Position numbers and translations under genes: made by a program. Shown here piece after piece: positions 23,604 through 32,528 of a stretch of DNA of 64,000 nucleotides. Under the pieces are notes generated by a model. It saw nothing but the letters and a program-made list of their open reading frames with translations, did not search any database and had not been told where the DNA came from. The DNA is from Streptomyces spiroverticillatus. Lineage in GTDB: Bacteria > Actinomycetota > Actinomycetes > Streptomycetales > Streptomycetaceae. Position 1 is the first letter of the stretch. Each line of letters opens with the position of its first letter. The stretch lies in assembly GCA_014650415.1 (NCBI GenBank), contig BMUX01000011.1, forward strand, positions 1 through 64,000, in the 5' to 3' direction.

Positions 23604-24566
23604 GTGAAATCCGACCGGCTGCTCTCGATCCTGCTGCTGCTCCAGACCCGCGGACTGGTGCAGGCCGCCGAGCTGGCCGAGCGGCTGGAGGTGTCCGTAC
23701 GGACCGTCCACCGCGACATGGAGGCCCTGTCGGCGGCGGGCGTGCCCGTGTACGCGGAGCGGGGCAGGCGCGGCGGGTTCGCCCTGCTGCCCGGCTACCG
23801 CACCGACGTCACCGGGCTGACCGGCGACGAGGCGCGGGCCCTGTTCGTCCTGGCCGCCCAGGGCACGCACGCCGACCTCGGGCTCGACCGGGCCCTCGGC
23901 AGCGCCCTGCGCAAGGTGATGGCGGCGCTGCCCGAACCGCACCGGCCCGCCGCCGAACTGACCAGCCGGCGGATCGTCGTGGACCCGGTGCGGTGGCGGC
24001 GGTCCGCCGAGGAGGCCGACGTGGGGGTGCTGCACGAGGCGGTCTTCGCCGACCGCCGGGTGCGGCTGCGCTACCGGCACGCGGACTCCGCCGCGCTGCG
24101 GACGTACACGGTGGACCCCTACGGGCTCGTGTCCAAGGCCGGGACCTGGTACCTGGTCGCCGACCACCGGGGTGTGCCCCGGCTGTACCGGGCGGACCGG
24201 GTGCGGTCGGCGGCCGTGCTGGAGGACCCGGTGCGGCGGCGGGCGGGCGTGGAGCTGGCGCAGGTCTGGGAGGGGCTGCGGGCGGGCGTGGAGTCCCGGG
24301 AGGCGGGGGTGGTGGTGCGGGTGAGGGTGCGCAGGGGGCGGCTGGACATGTTCCTGCGGATACACGGGGCGGACGTGGTGGGGTCGGTGGGGTCGGTGGG
24401 GGAGGCGGTGGGGGAGTGGGCCGAACTCTCGCTCGCCTACCCCGACCTCCGCTGGGTCCGCGGGCTCCTCGACTTCGGGGCGAGCCTGGAGGTGCTGGAG
24501 CCGGCGGAGGCCCGCGAGGAGGTGCTGCGGGCGGCGCGGGAGGTGGTGGAGCTGTACGGGGGCTGA
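23604..24566 (+). CDS. WYL-domain transcriptional regulator (HTH_11/DeoR-like)
   Basis: A 320-aa regulator. An N-terminal winged helix-turn-helix (VKSDRLLSILLLLQTRGLVQ ... SVRTVHRDMEALSAAGVPVY) leads to a WYL domain (about 140-215). That domain has YTVDPYGLVSKAGTWYLVADH, where the family's W-Y-L residues are visible, and a C-terminal WCX-like domain. Such proteins sense small ligands or nucleotides and act as repressors or activators. I chose GTG 23604 with GGGAGG 9 bases upstream; GTG 23595 would add three residues. The small divergent membrane-protein gene is a candidate target. Confidence 0.9.
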   Translation: MKSDRLLSILLLLQTRGLVQAAELAERLEVSVRTVHRDMEALSAAGVPVYAERGRRGGFALLPGYRTDVTGLTGDEARALFVLAAQGTHADLGLDRALGSALRKVMAALPEPHRPAAELTSRRIVVDPVRWRRSAEEADVGVLHEAVFADRRVRLRYRHADSAALRTYTVDPYGLVSKAGTWYLVADHRGVPRLYRADRVRSAAVLEDPVRRRAGVELAQVWEGLRAGVESREAGVVVRVRVRRGRLDMFLRIHGADVVGSVGSVGEAVGEWAELSLAYPDLRWVRGLLDFGASLEVLEPAEAREEVLRAAREVVELYGG

Positions 24567-24646
24567 GCCCCCGCCGGGCTTCCACCGGGTCCCCGCCGGG
24601 TCCCCGCCCGGGGCGGCACCGTGCGAGGGGCCGCACCCCGTCCTCG

Positions 24647-24652
24647 TACAAT
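24647..24652 (+). promoter_or_regulatory. -10 element of a leaderless cysteine desulfurase transcript
   Basis: TACAAT ends 9 bases before the ATG at 24662, which has no ribosome binding site. Transcription is expected to begin at or within a base or two of the start codon. Confidence 0.5.
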
Positions 24653-24661
24653 CGCCCCACC

Positions 24662-25831
24662 ATGGCTTACCTCGACCACGCCGCGACCACGCCCATGCTG
24701 CCCGAGGCGGTCGAGGCGATGACCGCCCAGCTGACCGTCACCGGCAACGCCTCCTCCCTGCACGCCGCCGGTCGGCGCGCCCGTCGTACCGTCGAAGAGG
24801 GCCGCGAGGCCTTCGCCGCGTCGCTCGGGGCCCGCCCCAGCGAGGTGGTCTTCACCGCGGGCGGCACCGAGGCCGACAACCTCGCCGTCAAGGGGCTGTA
24901 CTGGGCCCGCCGCGACGCAGAACCCCGCCGCACCCGCGTCCTGGCCAGCCCCGTCGAGCACCACGCCGTCCTCGACGCCGTCGACTGGCTGGCCGCTCAC
25001 GAGGGGGCGAACGTCGAGTACCTGGCCGTCGACCGTTACGGCCGGGTCCACCCGGACACCCTCCGCGAGGCCATCGCCCGCGACCCCGACGACGTCGCCC
25101 TGGCCACGGTCATGTGGGCCAACAACGAGATCGGCACGGTCATGCCGGTCCGTGAACTCGCCGACGTGGCGGCCGAGTTCGGCGTCCCCCTGCACGCCGA
25201 CGCCGTCCAGGCGTACGGCCAGCTCGACGTCGACTTCGCCGCCTCCGGGCTCGCCGCCATGACCGTCTCCGGGCACAAGGTCGGCGGCCCGTACGGCATC
25301 GGCGCCCTGCTGCTCGGCCGCCAGTACACCCCCGTACCCGTGCTGCACGGTGGCGGGCAGGAGCGGCACGTGCGCTCGGGCACCCTGGACGTGCCCGCCA
25401 TCGCCTCCTTCGCCGTCGCGGGCGTTCTGGCCGCCGAGCGGCGTGAAGACTTCGCCCGCACCGTCGGTGCGCTGCGCGACGATCTGGTGAAGGCCGTGCT
25501 CGCCGCCGCTCCCGATGCGATCCTCGGCGGTGACCCGGCCCCCGGCGGGCGACTTCCGGCCAACGCGCACTTCACCTTCCCCGGCTGCGAGGGCGACTCG
25601 CTGCTTCTGCTGCTCGACGCCCAGGGCATCGAGTGCTCCACGGGCTCCGCCTGCACCGCGGGCGTCGCCCAGCCCTCGCACGTACTCCTCGCGACGGGCA
25701 CCGACCCGGATCTGGCGCGCGGAACCCTGCGTTTCAGCCTCGGGCACACCTCCACGGCGGCGGACGTCGCGGCGGTCGCCGCCGCGATCGGCCCTGCGGT
25801 GGAACGGGCCCGCACGGCGGGGCTCAGCTGA
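24662..25831 (+). CDS. Cysteine desulfurase (NifS/IscS class)
   Basis: A 389-aa PLP enzyme that removes sulfur from cysteine and passes it as a persulfide to acceptors such as MnmA or Fe-S assembly proteins. The N-terminal YLDHAATTP, PLP-lysine Lys206 in SGHKVGGPYG and catalytic Cys325 in ECSTGSACTAG are all intact. The ATG at 24662 lacks a Shine-Dalgarno and is probably leaderless. The tRNA-thiolating gene mnmA lies 2.3 kb downstream, a likely functional partner. Confidence 0.95.
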   Translation: MAYLDHAATTPMLPEAVEAMTAQLTVTGNASSLHAAGRRARRTVEEGREAFAASLGARPSEVVFTAGGTEADNLAVKGLYWARRDAEPRRTRVLASPVEHHAVLDAVDWLAAHEGANVEYLAVDRYGRVHPDTLREAIARDPDDVALATVMWANNEIGTVMPVRELADVAAEFGVPLHADAVQAYGQLDVDFAASGLAAMTVSGHKVGGPYGIGALLLGRQYTPVPVLHGGGQERHVRSGTLDVPAIASFAVAGVLAAERREDFARTVGALRDDLVKAVLAAAPDAILGGDPAPGGRLPANAHFTFPGCEGDSLLLLLDAQGIECSTGSACTAGVAQPSHVLLATGTDPDLARGTLRFSLGHTSTAADVAAVAAAIGPAVERARTAGLS

Positions 25832-25850
25832 CCGCCCCCAGCCGTGCGCG

Positions 25851-25884
25851 CCCGTTCTGACCTGCGAGTCAGTATCAGAACGGG
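25851..25884 (+). terminator. Hairpin after the cysteine desulfurase gene
   Basis: A 10-bp perfect stem CCCGTTCTGA / TCAGAACGGG with a 14-base loop lies 19 bases after the stop codon. No T-run follows. Confidence 0.65.
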
Positions 25885-25952
25885 AAGCGGAGGGGGACTC
25901 TGTTTTATGTAACCCTCATCACGCTCAACCCTGATGGCCCACAATCGCTCTT

Positions 25953-25994
25953 TATACTTGAGCCCTCTGAAGTCCCTCAGAAGTCGCAGAAGTC
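25953..25994 (+). promoter_or_regulatory. P450 promoter and GAAGTC direct repeats
   Basis: TATACT (25953-25958) is a near-consensus -10 in a short AT-rich island. Just downstream, GAAGTC occurs three times (25969, 25980, 25989) in the expected 5' leader of the P450 gene. Confidence 0.45.
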
Positions 25995-26026
25995 ACGCGC
26001 CGCGCGTGGGGGCCGCACGACGACCC

Positions 26027-27325
26027 ATGGAGTACACGTTGAAGGCGACCCTCCGTTCCCGCATCACCGCGCGGATCGGGCGCATGTATCTGGCCAGGAT
26101 CCAGAAGCACGGCATCAGCTCCTCGCTGCTCAACCGGCTTCCCGAGAACCTGCTCCTGCCCATGCGCCGAGACGGCCTCGACCCGGTGGCGAAGCTGTCC
26201 GCCAGGGCGGCCCAGTCCCCGATCTACCAGGTGCCCCTGCCCTTCGGCATGGACGCCTGGGTGGTGACCGGGTACGAGGAGATGAAGGAGGTCCTCGGCT
26301 CCACGGACGGCTTCAGCAGCGACTTCACCAACCTCGCGGGCAACGCCGGCGTCGTCGCCGAGCACAACCCCGGCGGCCTGGGCTTCAGCGACCCGCCGGT
26401 CCACACGCACCTGCGCCGCATCCTGACCCCCGAGTTCACGATGCGCCGGCTGCGCCGCCTCACCCCGCGCATCGACGAGCTGATCGAGGCGCAGCTCGAC
26501 GTGATGGAGGCGGCGGGCGCCACGGGCGCGCCGGTGGACCTGGTGCAGGACTTCGCACTGCCGATCCCCTCCCTCACCATCTGCGAGCTGCTCGGCGTCC
26601 CCTACGAGGACCGCCACGACTTCCAGCAGCTCGCGATGGAGCGCTTCGACCTGTTCAGCGGGGCCACCGCGCCCTTCGGTGCGATGTCGGAGTCGCTCTC
26701 GTACTTCCGCGACGTCGTCAAGAAGCAGCGCGAGAACCCGGGCGACGGCCTCATCGGCATGATCATCCGGGACCACGGCGACACCGTCGGCGACGAGGAG
26801 CTGGCCGGTCTCGCCGACGGCGTCCTCACCGGCGGCTTCGAGACCACCGCGAGCATGCTCGCCCTCGGCTCCCTGCTGCTCCTCCAGAACCCGGACGCCT
26901 TCGCGCGCCTGCGCGACGACGACGCGGCCGCCGCGCCCTTCGTCGAGGAGGCGCTGCGCTACCTCACCGTCGTGCAGGTCGCCTTCCCGCGCTTCGCACG
27001 CGAGGACATCGAGATAGCCGGTGTGCACATCCCCAAGGGCGACCTGGTGCTGTGCTCCCTGGCGGGCGGCAACAGGGACGCGGCCTACACCCCCGACAAG
27101 GGCGGCTTCGACCCGGACCGGAAGGCGTCCGGACACCTGGCCTTCGGCTACGGCATCCACCGCTGCATCGGCGCCGAGCTGGCCCGCATGGAGCTGCGGG
27201 CCGCCTACCCGGCACTGGTCCGCCGCTTCCCGCAGATGAAGCTCGCGGTGAAGCCGGAGGACCTGGACTTCCGCAAGCTCTCCATCGTGTACGGAGTGGA
27301 CTCGCTGCCGGTGCACCTGCGCTAG
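26027..27325 (+). CDS. Cytochrome P450
   Basis: A 432-aa soluble bacterial P450 monooxygenase. The I-helix oxygen-activation motif GGFETTAS (from residue 269), the K-helix E308-A-L-R311 and the heme loop FGYGIHRCIGAELA with Cys380 as iron ligand are all present. The N-terminus (residues 1-45) is longer and more basic than usual. The substrate is unknown, and no ferredoxin or biosynthetic cluster lies beside it. The ATG at 26027 has a weak ribosome site; TTG 26039 is an alternative. Its TAG stop overlaps the stop of the opposing amidase gene. Confidence 0.95.
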   Translation: MEYTLKATLRSRITARIGRMYLARIQKHGISSSLLNRLPENLLLPMRRDGLDPVAKLSARAAQSPIYQVPLPFGMDAWVVTGYEEMKEVLGSTDGFSSDFTNLAGNAGVVAEHNPGGLGFSDPPVHTHLRRILTPEFTMRRLRRLTPRIDELIEAQLDVMEAAGATGAPVDLVQDFALPIPSLTICELLGVPYEDRHDFQQLAMERFDLFSGATAPFGAMSESLSYFRDVVKKQRENPGDGLIGMIIRDHGDTVGDEELAGLADGVLTGGFETTASMLALGSLLLLQNPDAFARLRDDDAAAAPFVEEALRYLTVVQVAFPRFAREDIEIAGVHIPKGDLVLCSLAGGNRDAAYTPDKGGFDPDRKASGHLAFGYGIHRCIGAELARMELRAAYPALVRRFPQMKLAVKPEDLDFRKLSIVYGVDSLPVHLR

Positions 27326-28020
27326 GTACTGCGCACGGGGTTGGCGGCAGGGGTCGGGCGGCGGGCCTCCTGGCGGACCAGCTTCAGGTAGTGGTCCCAG
27401 TCCCAGTAGGGGCCCGGGTCCGTGTGGTCGGTGCCCGGGACCTCCACGTGGCCGATGATGTGCTCCCGGTCGACCGGTATGCCGTACCGGGCGCAGATCC
27501 CGGCCGCCAGCCGGGCCGACGACCGGTACATGACCTCCGTCAACGTGCCCTTCTTGTGCGCGAACGCCTCGTGCTCGATGCCGATGCTGCGCTCGTTGTA
27601 GCCGCGGTTTCCCGCGTGGTACGCCACGTCCAGCTCCCGGGCCATCTGTGTGATGTGCCCGTCCCTGGCGCGCACCACGTAGTGCGCGGCGGCCGCGTGC
27701 AGCGGGTCGCGGAAGACCCGTATCGCCGTGTCGTAGCTGCCTTCCGTGGTGTGGATCACGATCCGGTCGATGGTGTAGTCGTCCGGCCGGTCCGCCGTGC
27801 GCAGATTGCCGCGCGACGCCGCCACCCACTGCGCGCCCGGCTGGTCCACCGCGCCGTCCGTGCGCTGCTTGTCCACCCCCGGCACCTTCCACCACAGCCG
27901 CGACGCGTCGTCGCCCCACACCACGGCCGCGCCGGTCACCACCAGGCCCGTACCGATCAGGAAGCCGCGTCTGCTCGGCTTCTTCTGCGCCGACGGCTTC
28001 GGCTTCGCCTTCTTGGCCAT
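27322..28020 (-). CDS. Tat-exported N-acetylmuramoyl-L-alanine amidase
   Basis: A 232-aa cell-wall amidase (amidase_2/PGRP-like fold) that cleaves between muramic acid and the stem peptide. A twin-arginine signal (SRRGFLIGTG) marks Tat export. Zinc-ligand-type residues are seen in IVIHTTEG, the IGIEHEAF motif and the C-terminal DHTDPGPYWDWDHYL, which carries the His/Asp of the family. The ATG at 28020 has a GGGGG purine run 5 bases upstream and AAGGAGGG further out. It is convergent with the P450 gene, sharing a CTAG at the stops. Confidence 0.92.
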   Translation of the reverse strand: MAKKAKPKPSAQKKPSRRGFLIGTGLVVTGAAVVWGDDASRLWWKVPGVDKQRTDGAVDQPGAQWVAASRGNLRTADRPDDYTIDRIVIHTTEGSYDTAIRVFRDPLHAAAAHYVVRARDGHITQMARELDVAYHAGNRGYNERSIGIEHEAFAHKKGTLTEVMYRSSARLAAGICARYGIPVDREHIIGHVEVPGTDHTDPGPYWDWDHYLKLVRQEARRPTPAANPVRST

Positions 28021-28106
28021 CACGACCCCCTGTCCCTCCTTGTCGGCGTTCCTGCTCCGGTAACGCTTGGGAGGTCCGGGAAGGTTCCGACTACTCTGGA
28101 CGAGCT

Positions 28107-29246
28107 ATGACCGATACCCCGCGCCCTGCTGCCCCGCGCCCCCTCCGCGTCCTCGCCGCCATGTCCGGCGGCGTCGACTCCGCCGTCGCCGCCGCCCGAG
28201 CCGTCGAGGCCGGACACGACGTGACCGGAGTCCACCTCGCGCTCTCCGCCAACCCGCAGTCCTTCCGGACCGGTGCGCGCGGCTGTTGCACCATCGAGGA
28301 CTCCCGGGACGCCCGCAGGGCCGCCGACGTCATCGGCATCCCGTTCTACGTGTGGGACCTCGCCGAGCGCTTCCGCGAGGACGTCGTCGAGGACTTCGTC
28401 GCCGAGTACGAGGCCGGGCGCACGCCGAACCCCTGCCTGCGCTGCAACGAGAAGATCAAGTTCGCGGCGCTCCTCGACAAGGCCCTCGCGCTCGGCTTCG
28501 ACGCCGTGTGCACCGGCCACTACGCGACGGTCGTGGTCAACGAGGACGGCTCGCGGGAGCTGCACCGCGCCTCCGACATGGCCAAGGACCAGTCGTACGT
28601 CCTCGGGGTCCTGGACGAGAAGCAGCTCGCGCACGCGATGTTCCCCCTGGGTGACACCCTCACCACCAAGGAGGAGATCCGGGCCGAGGCCGAGCGCCGC
28701 GACCTCGCCGTCGCCAAGAAGCCCGACAGCCACGACATTTGCTTCATCGCCGACGGCGACACCCAGGGCTTCCTCGCCAACCGTCTCGGCGGCAAGGCGG
28801 AGGGCGACATCCTCGACGAGTCCGGGGCGAAGCTGGGCACCCACGACGGCGCCTTCGGCTTCACCATCGGCCAGCGCAAGGGCCTGCGCATCGGCCACCC
28901 CGCCCCCGACGGCAAGCCGCGCTACGTCCTGGACATCTCCCCGGTCAACAACACCGTCACCGTCGGCCCCGCCGAGGCCCTCGACGTCACCGCGCTGACC
29001 GCGATCCGCCCCCGCTGGTGCGGCACCGAGCCGGCCGCCCCCGGCACGTACACCGCCCAGCTGCGCGCCCACGGCGGCGAGACCGAGGTCGACGCGGAGC
29101 TCGTCGGCGGTGAGCTCCGCGTCAGCTTCAAGGAGCCGGTGCGCGGGGTGGCCCCGGGCCAGGCGATCGTGCTGTACGACGGCACGCGGGTGGTCGGCTC
29201 GGCGACCATCGCGACGACGTCGCGGCGCACCGAAGCGTCTGTCTGA
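28107..29246 (+). CDS. mnmA: tRNA-specific 2-thiouridylase
   Basis: A 379-aa enzyme that thiolates U34 of Lys, Glu and Gln tRNAs using sulfur from a cysteine desulfurase. The PP-loop MSGGVDSAV (19-27) and the two catalytic cysteines, Cys110 in TPNPCLRCN and Cys212 in HDICFI, are present. The GFTIGQRKGL motif and the beta-barrel C-terminus are also there. The ATG at 28107 has no ribosome site but lies 9 bases after TACTCT, so it is probably leaderless. The cysteine desulfurase gene upstream is a natural partner. Confidence 0.96.
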   Translation: MTDTPRPAAPRPLRVLAAMSGGVDSAVAAARAVEAGHDVTGVHLALSANPQSFRTGARGCCTIEDSRDARRAADVIGIPFYVWDLAERFREDVVEDFVAEYEAGRTPNPCLRCNEKIKFAALLDKALALGFDAVCTGHYATVVVNEDGSRELHRASDMAKDQSYVLGVLDEKQLAHAMFPLGDTLTTKEEIRAEAERRDLAVAKKPDSHDICFIADGDTQGFLANRLGGKAEGDILDESGAKLGTHDGAFGFTIGQRKGLRIGHPAPDGKPRYVLDISPVNNTVTVGPAEALDVTALTAIRPRWCGTEPAAPGTYTAQLRAHGGETEVDAELVGGELRVSFKEPVRGVAPGQAIVLYDGTRVVGSATIATTSRRTEASV

Positions 29247-29259
29247 AGTTCTGCTCGCG

Positions 29260-29297
29260 CGGAGGCGTGCACCCACCCGCAACGGTGCACGCCTCCG
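29260..29297. terminator. Bidirectional terminator between mnmA and the hydrolase gene
   Basis: A 14-bp perfect stem CGGAGGCGTGCACC / GGTGCACGCCTCCG with a 10-base loop lies 13 bases after the mnmA stop and directly after the opposing stop. Confidence 0.85.
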
Positions 29298-29298
29298 G

Positions 29299-30105
29299 CT
29301 ACGAGGCGGCTGAGCCGGCTGAGGCGGCTGAGGCTGCGAAAAACTCCTCCAGCACCGGTGCCAGTTTTCGCGGGTCCACGTCGTGCGTCTGCTGCGGCAG
29401 GGACACATGCCGGCCGTCCGGCACCGACTCCGCCGTCCGGCGGGCCGCGTCGCGCATGACACCGGGGCTGGCGTCCCCCGACACCACCAGCACCGGCTGC
29501 GCGAGCGCCGCCAGCCGCTCCACCGGCACCGTCCCGTCGCCCATCACCGCGTCGTCGTACGCCAGCGTCGGTGCGAGGGATTCGAAGGAGCGCCACACCG
29601 GCGCCTGCTTCATCTGCACGACGAATTCCTTCGGCATCCCGACCACGGACAGGAACAGCTCCACCGCCGCGCCCCGGTCGCCCTCGTCCAGCAGGGCGTT
29701 CAGGCGCCGGGTGTACGCCGCCTTCTCGGCCCGCGTCTCCTCCAGCACCGTGAACGGCGGCTCGTACACCCCCAGACGCGGCACGCTCAGCCCGGCGGCG
29801 ACCGCCCGCAGCACCAGTGCGCCGCCCGAAGACATCCCGTACAGGCAGGCGCTGCCGCCGACCTCCTCGACCAGCGCCGCCAGGTCCTCCACCTCGCGGG
29901 CCACCGTGTAGGGGGCCGTGTCACCGCTGTCGCCGCGGCCCCTGCGGTCGTACGTGACGACGCTGAACCGCTCGGCGAGCAGACCCGCGAGGGGGCCCTC
30001 CGCCGTACCCGTGCTGAAGGCGCCGCCGACCAGGATCAGCGGCGGGCCCTCGCCCGTGCGCTCGTACGCGAGAGGGGTGCCGTCACGCGAAATCACTTTG
30101 CTCAT
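29299..30105 (-). CDS. Alpha/beta hydrolase
   Basis: A 268-aa alpha/beta-hydrolase-fold enzyme of unknown substrate. The oxyanion region LILVGGAF, the DRRGRGDSG loop, the nucleophile elbow GMSSGG, an acid in VVSGDASP and the catalytic His in QQTHDVDP are visible. The C-terminus ends in Ala/Ser repeats. The ATG at 30105 has no clear ribosome site. It stands alone between mnmA and the LOG-like gene. Confidence 0.88.
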   Translation of the reverse strand: MSKVISRDGTPLAYERTGEGPPLILVGGAFSTGTAEGPLAGLLAERFSVVTYDRRGRGDSGDTAPYTVAREVEDLAALVEEVGGSACLYGMSSGGALVLRAVAAGLSVPRLGVYEPPFTVLEETRAEKAAYTRRLNALLDEGDRGAAVELFLSVVGMPKEFVVQMKQAPVWRSFESLAPTLAYDDAVMGDGTVPVERLAALAQPVLVVSGDASPGVMRDAARRTAESVPDGRHVSLPQQTHDVDPRKLAPVLEEFFAASAASAGSAAS

Positions 30106-30226
30106 ACCGACTTGGACTGCGGGCGCGCACGGAACTCATCGCTCGCGGGAGGAAGTTTTTCCGGGAACTTCTCCGCCGTCGGACGCGGCGCTCTGTGCCA
30201 CCGGGCCCGGCGTTAGGTTGGAGGCC

Positions 30227-30766
30227 ATGAACATCTGTGTCTTCCTCTCCGCGGCCGATCTCGACGAGCGCTACACCCGCCCTGCCCGGGAGTTCGCCGA
30301 ACTCCTCGGCAAGGGCGGCCACACCCTGGTCTGGGGCGGCTCCGACGTCGGTCTGATGAAGGTCGTCGCCGACGGCGTCGAGCGGGCGGGAGGCAGGCTG
30401 GTGGGCGTCTCCGTGGACTTCCTCCAGAGCAAGGCGCGGCCCCAGGCCGACGAGATGGTCGTCGCCAAGGACCTCGCCGAGCGCAAGGCCCTGCTGCTGG
30501 GGAAGTCCGACGCCGTAGTGATCATGGTGGGTGGCACCGGCACTCTGGACGAGGCGACCGAGATCCTGGAGCTGAAGAAGCACGGGATGACCGACAAGCC
30601 GGTGGTGCTGCTCAACACCGAGGGCTTCTACGACGGCCTCAAGCAGCAGTTCCAGCGCATGGACGAGGAGGGCTTCCTGCCCGTTCCCCTCACTGACCTG
30701 GTGTTCTTCGCCGAGGACGGGGTGGCGGCGCTGGCGTACCTGGAGGAGTCCGCCGGGGTCCGGTAG
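30227..30766 (+). CDS. LOG-family-like protein
   Basis: A 179-aa Rossmann-like protein similar to LOG (cytokinin riboside 5'-monophosphate phosphoribohydrolase) and related nucleotide-binding proteins. The second motif reads VGGTGTLDEATE, where PGGxGTxxE is usual; the Pro is replaced by Val. The first region has VWGGSDVGLMKVVADGV, matching the family's YGGGxxGLMGxxA pattern. The function may be nucleotide hydrolysis or be degenerate. The ATG at 30227 lies 8 bases after TTAGGT and may be leaderless. Confidence 0.82.
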   Translation: MNICVFLSAADLDERYTRPAREFAELLGKGGHTLVWGGSDVGLMKVVADGVERAGGRLVGVSVDFLQSKARPQADEMVVAKDLAERKALLLGKSDAVVIMVGGTGTLDEATEILELKKHGMTDKPVVLLNTEGFYDGLKQQFQRMDEEGFLPVPLTDLVFFAEDGVAALAYLEESAGVR

Positions 30767-30794
30767 TGCCCCCGGGGGTGCGAGCATGGGGCAC

Positions 30795-31484
30795 ATGGCT
30801 ACTCATGTGATCACCGGGGCGGGGTCGGGCATCGGCGCCGCCGTCGCCCGCCGCCTGCACGAGCGCGGCGACGACGTCGTCCTCATGGCACGCGACGCGG
30901 GCCGCGCCAAGGAGCTGGAGGCCCAGCTCCCGGGCGCGGGCACCCTCGTCGGCGACCTGTCCAACCCCGACAGGCTGTCCTGGGCGTTCTCGCACCAGCG
31001 GATGCCGGAGCGGGTCGACTCGCTGCTGCACATCGCCGGTGTCGTCGACCTCGGCCCGATCGGCGACCTGGGCGTGCGCGCCTGGCACAACCAGCTCAAC
31101 ACCAACCTCATTGCCCCCGCCGAGCTGACGCGGCTCTTCCTGCCGCAGCTGCGCCTCGACAAGGGGCACGTGATCTTCGTGAACTCCGGCGCAGGCCTCA
31201 ACGCGCACGCCGAGTGGGGTGCGTACGCAGCCAGCAAGCACGGTCTGAAGGCCCTGGCCGACTCCCTGCGGCACGAGGAGCACCCCAACGGGGTGCGCGT
31301 CACCTCCGTCTACCCCGGGCGCACCGCGAGCCCCATGCAGGAGAAGGTGCACTCCCAGGAGGGCAAGACGTACGACCCGTCGAAGTGGATCGACCCGGAG
31401 TCGGTGGCGACCACCATCCTGATGGCCCTCGACCTGCCGCGCGACGCCGAGGTCAACGACCTGACGGTGCGGCCCGGACGATGA
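30795..31484 (+). CDS. Short-chain dehydrogenase/reductase
   Basis: A 229-aa NAD(P)-dependent SDR. The cofactor motif TGAGSGIG is at the N-terminus, followed by DLS for the adenine ring, an HIAGV segment, Ser in VNSGAG and the catalytic YAASK. The substrate is unknown. I prefer ATG 30795 (MATHVITGAG); ATG 30786 adds MGH. The stop overlaps the next start (ATGA), so it is coupled to the MetE-like gene. Confidence 0.9.
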   Translation: MATHVITGAGSGIGAAVARRLHERGDDVVLMARDAGRAKELEAQLPGAGTLVGDLSNPDRLSWAFSHQRMPERVDSLLHIAGVVDLGPIGDLGVRAWHNQLNTNLIAPAELTRLFLPQLRLDKGHVIFVNSGAGLNAHAEWGAYAASKHGLKALADSLRHEEHPNGVRVTSVYPGRTASPMQEKVHSQEGKTYDPSKWIDPESVATTILMALDLPRDAEVNDLTVRPGR

Positions 31485-32488
31485 CCTCGGACAGCACCGT
31501 GAAGTGGTGGGGGCCCGCCACCGGCGTCGGCTCCATGCCCGGCGGCGACGCCCGGGAGACCGCCAAGACCGTCACCGGCAGCTTCGAGGACTTCCCGTAC
31601 CTCGCCGAGCTGCCCGGGCGCGGACCCGGCGCGGACATGATCGGCCGCACGGCCGGGATGCTCGCCGAGATGTACGTCCATCTGGAGCCCAGCGGCTGGC
31701 GCTTCAGCGACCGCCCGGGACGCGACACCCGGCGGGCCCGCTCCTGGCTGGGCGAGGACCTGGACGCCCTGGAGGAGTTCACCCAGGGCTACACCGGGCC
31801 GCTGAAGGTGCAGGCCGTCGGCCCCTGGACGCTCGCCGCAGCCCTGGAGCTGCGCGGCGGCGAGGCCGCCCTCGGTGATGCGGGCGCCTGCCGCGACCTG
31901 GCGTCCTCGCTCGCCGAAGGGCTGCGCGGGCACCTCGCGGAGGTGCGGCGGCGCATTCCCGGCGCGCAGCTCGTCCTCCAGCTCGACGAGCCCTCGCTCA
32001 TCGCCGTACTGCGCGGGCAGATCAAGACCGCCAGCGGCTACCGCACCTACCGGGCCCCCGACCGGCAGGTCGTGGAGAGCGCACTGCGCGATGTTCTGGC
32101 TGTCCACGACGGGCCGACCGTCGTCCACTCGTGCGCTCCCGACGTGCCCTTCGCACTGCTGCGCAGGGCCGGCGCGGACGGCATCTCCTTCGACTTCACC
32201 CTGCTCACCGAGCGTGACGACGACGCGATCGGCGAAGCGGTCGAGGGCGGCACGAAGCTCTTCGCGGGCGTCGTGCCGAGCGTGGAAGGCCCATTGTCAG
32301 ACCCGGGCGGTAGCGTCATGGGTGTCAGGCAGTTGTGGCGCAGGCTGGGGCTGAATCCCGGACTTCTGTACGAGTCCGTGGTGATCACCCCCACGTGCGG
32401 TCTCGCCGGGGCCACCCCGGCGTACGCACGTGCGGCGCTGGACCGCAGCAGCCGGGCGGCACGGTCGCTCGCGGACAACCCAGAGTGA
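31481..32488 (+). CDS. MetE-like (cobalamin-independent methionine synthase family) protein
   Basis: A 335-aa single-domain member of the UROD/MetE-like superfamily. It contains GVGSMPGGDARE near the start, LQLDEPSL, VVHSCA and TPTCGLAGA, where the His/Cys residues resemble the zinc site of MetE's C-terminal domain. It is less than half the length of MetE, so it may transfer a methyl or other one-carbon group between other substrates. It is translationally coupled to the SDR and lies 40 bases before ligA. Confidence 0.87.
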   Translation: MTSDSTVKWWGPATGVGSMPGGDARETAKTVTGSFEDFPYLAELPGRGPGADMIGRTAGMLAEMYVHLEPSGWRFSDRPGRDTRRARSWLGEDLDALEEFTQGYTGPLKVQAVGPWTLAAALELRGGEAALGDAGACRDLASSLAEGLRGHLAEVRRRIPGAQLVLQLDEPSLIAVLRGQIKTASGYRTYRAPDRQVVESALRDVLAVHDGPTVVHSCAPDVPFALLRRAGADGISFDFTLLTERDDDAIGEAVEGGTKLFAGVVPSVEGPLSDPGGSVMGVRQLWRRLGLNPGLLYESVVITPTCGLAGATPAYARAALDRSSRAARSLADNPE

Positions 32489-32528
32489 CGAGCAGTCCCC
32501 TCACGGGGCCAACGGGAGGATGAAGACG

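Noticed and set aside
30227..30766. Assignment of the LOG-like gene as a lysine decarboxylase
   Set aside because: The old family label is misleading. The PGGxGTxxE motif points to nucleotide phosphoribohydrolases, and here even its first Pro is changed, so no specific enzyme is claimed.
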